This document shows positions 3,796 to 5,569 of a stretch of 5,569 nt of DNA, in pieces. The translations under genes were made by a program, and so were the position numbers. The DNA comes from Clostridiales bacterium. Lineage in GTDB: Bacteria; Bacillota; Clostridia; Oscillospirales; Butyricicoccaceae. Within the stretch, counting starts at the first letter, position 1. The number at the start of each line of letters is the position of its first letter. The stretch covers positions 1-5,569 of the forward strand of contig JANZZB010000106.1 of NCBI GenBank assembly GCA_026419635.1. The letters are read 5' to 3'. The notes under the pieces are model-generated. The model was not told the DNA's origin, made no database searches, and was given only the letters and a program-made list of their open reading frames with translations.

Positions 3796-5569
3796 TTACT
3801 TCGTTAAGATGCGGTAAAGGATAACTGCCATTTCCGCGCGGGACACGCTGCTTTTCGGACTCAGTTTCTTATTGCAGCCTCGTACAATATTCGCTTTAGT
3901 TAGTTTTTTGACTGCATCAGTGGCATAATCAGATATTTGATTCGCATCGGAATAAGAAGACAAATTTCCGTCTGCACTGGTATTAATTGAGATATTGGCA
4001 GCTTCCATCGCTCTTAACAGCAGTACCATCGCGTCCTGTCTGGACAAGGCTGCATTCGGATTAAATCTTCCTTTTGAGCCTTTACAGATTCCGAGTTTTT
4101 TGAAAACGCCGATAGAATGATAATAATAACTGTTTTCGCTGACATCGGTAAAGTTACCCCTAGCGTCCGCTTTTAAGTCAAAAGCACGGCAAAGCATCAG
4201 GATAAAATCGCCTCGTTTGATGCTCGCGTTCGGATGAAACTTACCGTTTTTACTTGCGGTAATAATATTATGTTCATATAGATAATCGATTGCTTCAGCC
4301 GCCCAGACCGTATTCTTGTTAACATCTTTGAAATATTTAGATCCGGATTTATTTTCTGTAACCGTAATTTTGATTGTGCCTGTAAAAGAACCTCCGTTTA
4401 TATTATAACCTGTATAAGATATGGTGACATCACCTGTATATCCAGAAGCCGGTACAAAATCCACTTTGGATAAATTCGGGAATTTTTCTTTGTAATAGTT
4501 TGTATCGGCTAAAACGGCAGTATGATCTGAGGAAGATTTGTAATCGTAATAAAGTATACCCTTAGAAGAATCCGGAAGAGTAAACTTCACGCTCGATAAA
4601 GCAGCTCCGGTAACCTCTTCACTCTCTTTATTAAAATCGGATACTTTGAAAGATATCGGAGTATCCTTCAAAGACTGATACAAAATGACGTCTGAATTGG
4701 AGTTCTGGTTTACTACCGTAACTATGATTTTTCCTATAAATTCAAACCCTTCTGTATCATAGCCTTTATAGGTTATTGTAACTTTACCAATAAAATCAGA
4801 TTTAGGCAAAAATGTAACACGTGACAAGTCAGGAAGGATACTTCTGTAATACTTTGTATCAGCGGTTACTATTGATTCATAATTCGTATGGGATGTATAA
4901 TTGTAATATAATTTGCCATATAAGGATGAAGGAAGTGTAAACTGAACGTAAGACAAGGTTTTTCCGGTTGCATTCTCAAATGCATTTGCAAAGTCTGCCG
5001 AATTAAAAGCAATTGCGGTTTCTTTCTTAGTTTCATAACTTATTGTTCCGTCTCCGATATTTTTAACCGTAATAGTTAAAGTTACGGAACCTTCCAAAGC
5101 ATTTGATGCACCAGACACGGTTGCTTTCACTTCATAAGATGCCGTTCCCTCGCTTATCGGAACAAATGAAAGCTTGCCGTTTTCCAAATCTGCAACTGTG
5201 ATTGAATTTCCGGAAACATAGTTTTCATTGTTTAATTTCAAAGTTCCGAAAGCGGGATTGTTTCCAATGATTTGGATGGATTCCAATGCACCGCCATCGT
5301 TTTTTGTGTAAAGATTTTCAAAGTCGCTTGCCTTAAAAGTATACGTATTCGCCAAAACGATTGTTTTATTAAGCGTACCAAAAAAAACGGGGGCGGTTCC
5401 AGCCGCTCTTACAACGCTGACGGTATACTGCGTTGTATTAAAGGCGGTTTCACCTTTTTTTTGATAGGTTACCGTCATTGATACGGGGTCACCGCCAACG
5501 GTGGCAATCGAACCGGAAGGAAAACTGGCGCTTGCGGAAGAATAAAGATCTGTATTGTAGGTAAGGCTG
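3796..5569 (-). CDS. Cell-surface protein with tandem Ig/cadherin-like repeats and three C-terminal SLH domains (N-terminus beyond window)
   Basis: The minus-strand frame stays open from the right window edge to TAA 3796-3798, giving 590 residues. ATG 5476-5478 is internal, because at least 30 further codons upstream are in frame. Beta-rich repeats of about 110 residues come first: a divergent one at about 5394-5065, then a clear pair at 5046-4714 and 4689-4360. The pair shares FTLP, LYYxY, ADTxYY, PxLSxVxF, GxVTIxYxGY and a final ITV/VTV. Three SLH domains close the protein at about 4338-4174, 4155-3994 and 3954-3799. Each has the F/Y-x-D-V/A opening, and the TRAE-type motif reads KRGD, SRQD and SRAE. 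SLH triplets bind pyruvylated wall polysaccharide, so the protein is probably exported and anchored to the wall, displaying the repeats. The signal peptide should lie outside the window. Ligand or enzymatic function cannot be judged from this part. Confidence 0.93.
   Translation of the reverse strand, partial: SLTYNTDLYSSASASFPSGSIATVGGDPVSMTVTYQKKGETAFNTTQYTVSVVRAAGTAPVFFGTLNKTIVLANTYTFKASDFENLYTKNDGGALESIQIIGNNPAFGTLKLNNENYVSGNSITVADLENGKLSFVPISEGTASYEVKATVSGASNALEGSVTLTITVKNIGDGTISYETKKETAIAFNSADFANAFENATGKTLSYVQFTLPSSLYGKLYYNYTSHTNYESIVTADTKYYRSILPDLSRVTFLPKSDFIGKVTITYKGYDTEGFEFIGKIIVTVVNQNSNSDVILYQSLKDTPISFKVSDFNKESEEVTGAALSSVKFTLPDSSKGILYYDYKSSSDHTAVLADTNYYKEKFPNLSKVDFVPASGYTGDVTISYTGYNINGGSFTGTIKITVTENKSGSKYFKDVNKNTVWAAEAIDYLYEHNIITASKNGKFHPNASIKRGDFILMLCRAFDLKADARGNFTDVSENSYYYHSIGVFKKLGICKGSKGRFNPNAALSRQDAMVLLLRAMEAANISINTSADGNLSSYSDANQISDYATDAVKKLTKANIVRGCNKKLSPKSSVSRAEMAVILYRILTK
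4360..4689 (-). repeat. Surface-protein tandem repeat unit B
   Basis: About 110 residues, beginning VILYQSLKDTPISF and ending GTIKITV, followed by a short linker into SLH domain 1. By eye, roughly half of the residues after position 30 match unit A. Confidence 0.8.
4714..5046 (-). repeat. Surface-protein tandem repeat unit A
   Basis: About 111 residues, beginning TISYETKKETAIAF and ending GKIIVTV. It aligns end to end with unit B, with only a one-residue gap needed near ADTKYY. Confidence 0.8.

Overview
The window looks like a moderately low-GC Firmicutes chromosome, most likely from class Clostridia. The evidence is a pair of bacterial-type acetyl-CoA carboxylase carboxyltransferase subunits (AccD with an N-terminal zinc ribbon, and a short AccA without the long N-terminal extension), a C-terminal three-SLH surface protein, a compact ArsR repressor with a consensus sigma-A promoter, and AGGAG/GGAGG ribosome binding sites. 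Placement in the Oscillospiraceae-like part of Clostridia is only an impression.

Layout from left to right. Positions 1-244 are the right part of a structured intergenic repeat (copy 1). After a 130-base leader, accD (378-1247) and accA (1359-2129) follow on the + strand. Together they encode the two halves of the carboxyltransferase that makes malonyl-CoA for fatty acid synthesis. The biotin carrier and biotin carboxylase genes are not in the window. A long imperfect palindrome with a T-run (2235-2281) probably ends this transcript. Next comes the wreck of a flavodoxin/NADPH-dependent FMN reductase gene (2308-2472), reduced to its start joined to its end. A small four-helix membrane protein of unknown function follows (2503-2907), and its stop codon lies inside its own terminator. 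An ArsR-family repressor gene (3021-3335) has a textbook promoter and a perfect 20-base palindromic operator. No arsenic transporter or reductase follows it.

Instead, the arsR stop codon sits inside the terminal inverted repeat of a complete second copy of the structured repeat (3332-3606, about 275 bases). The rest of the window, 3796 to the right edge, is a minus-strand gene whose product runs off the window. It has tandem Ig/cadherin-like repeats of about 110 residues and then three S-layer homology domains. A strong hairpin at 3628-3661 terminates it.

The genes do not form one pathway. accDA is housekeeping lipid metabolism; the others are independent transcription units. The most unusual item is the repeat family. 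Both copies share a near-identical terminal inverted repeat and two internal hairpins with fixed four-base loops. Copy 2 can fold end to end into a three-way junction. It could be a MITE-like element or a mobile structured RNA or cruciform; nothing in the sequence decides this.
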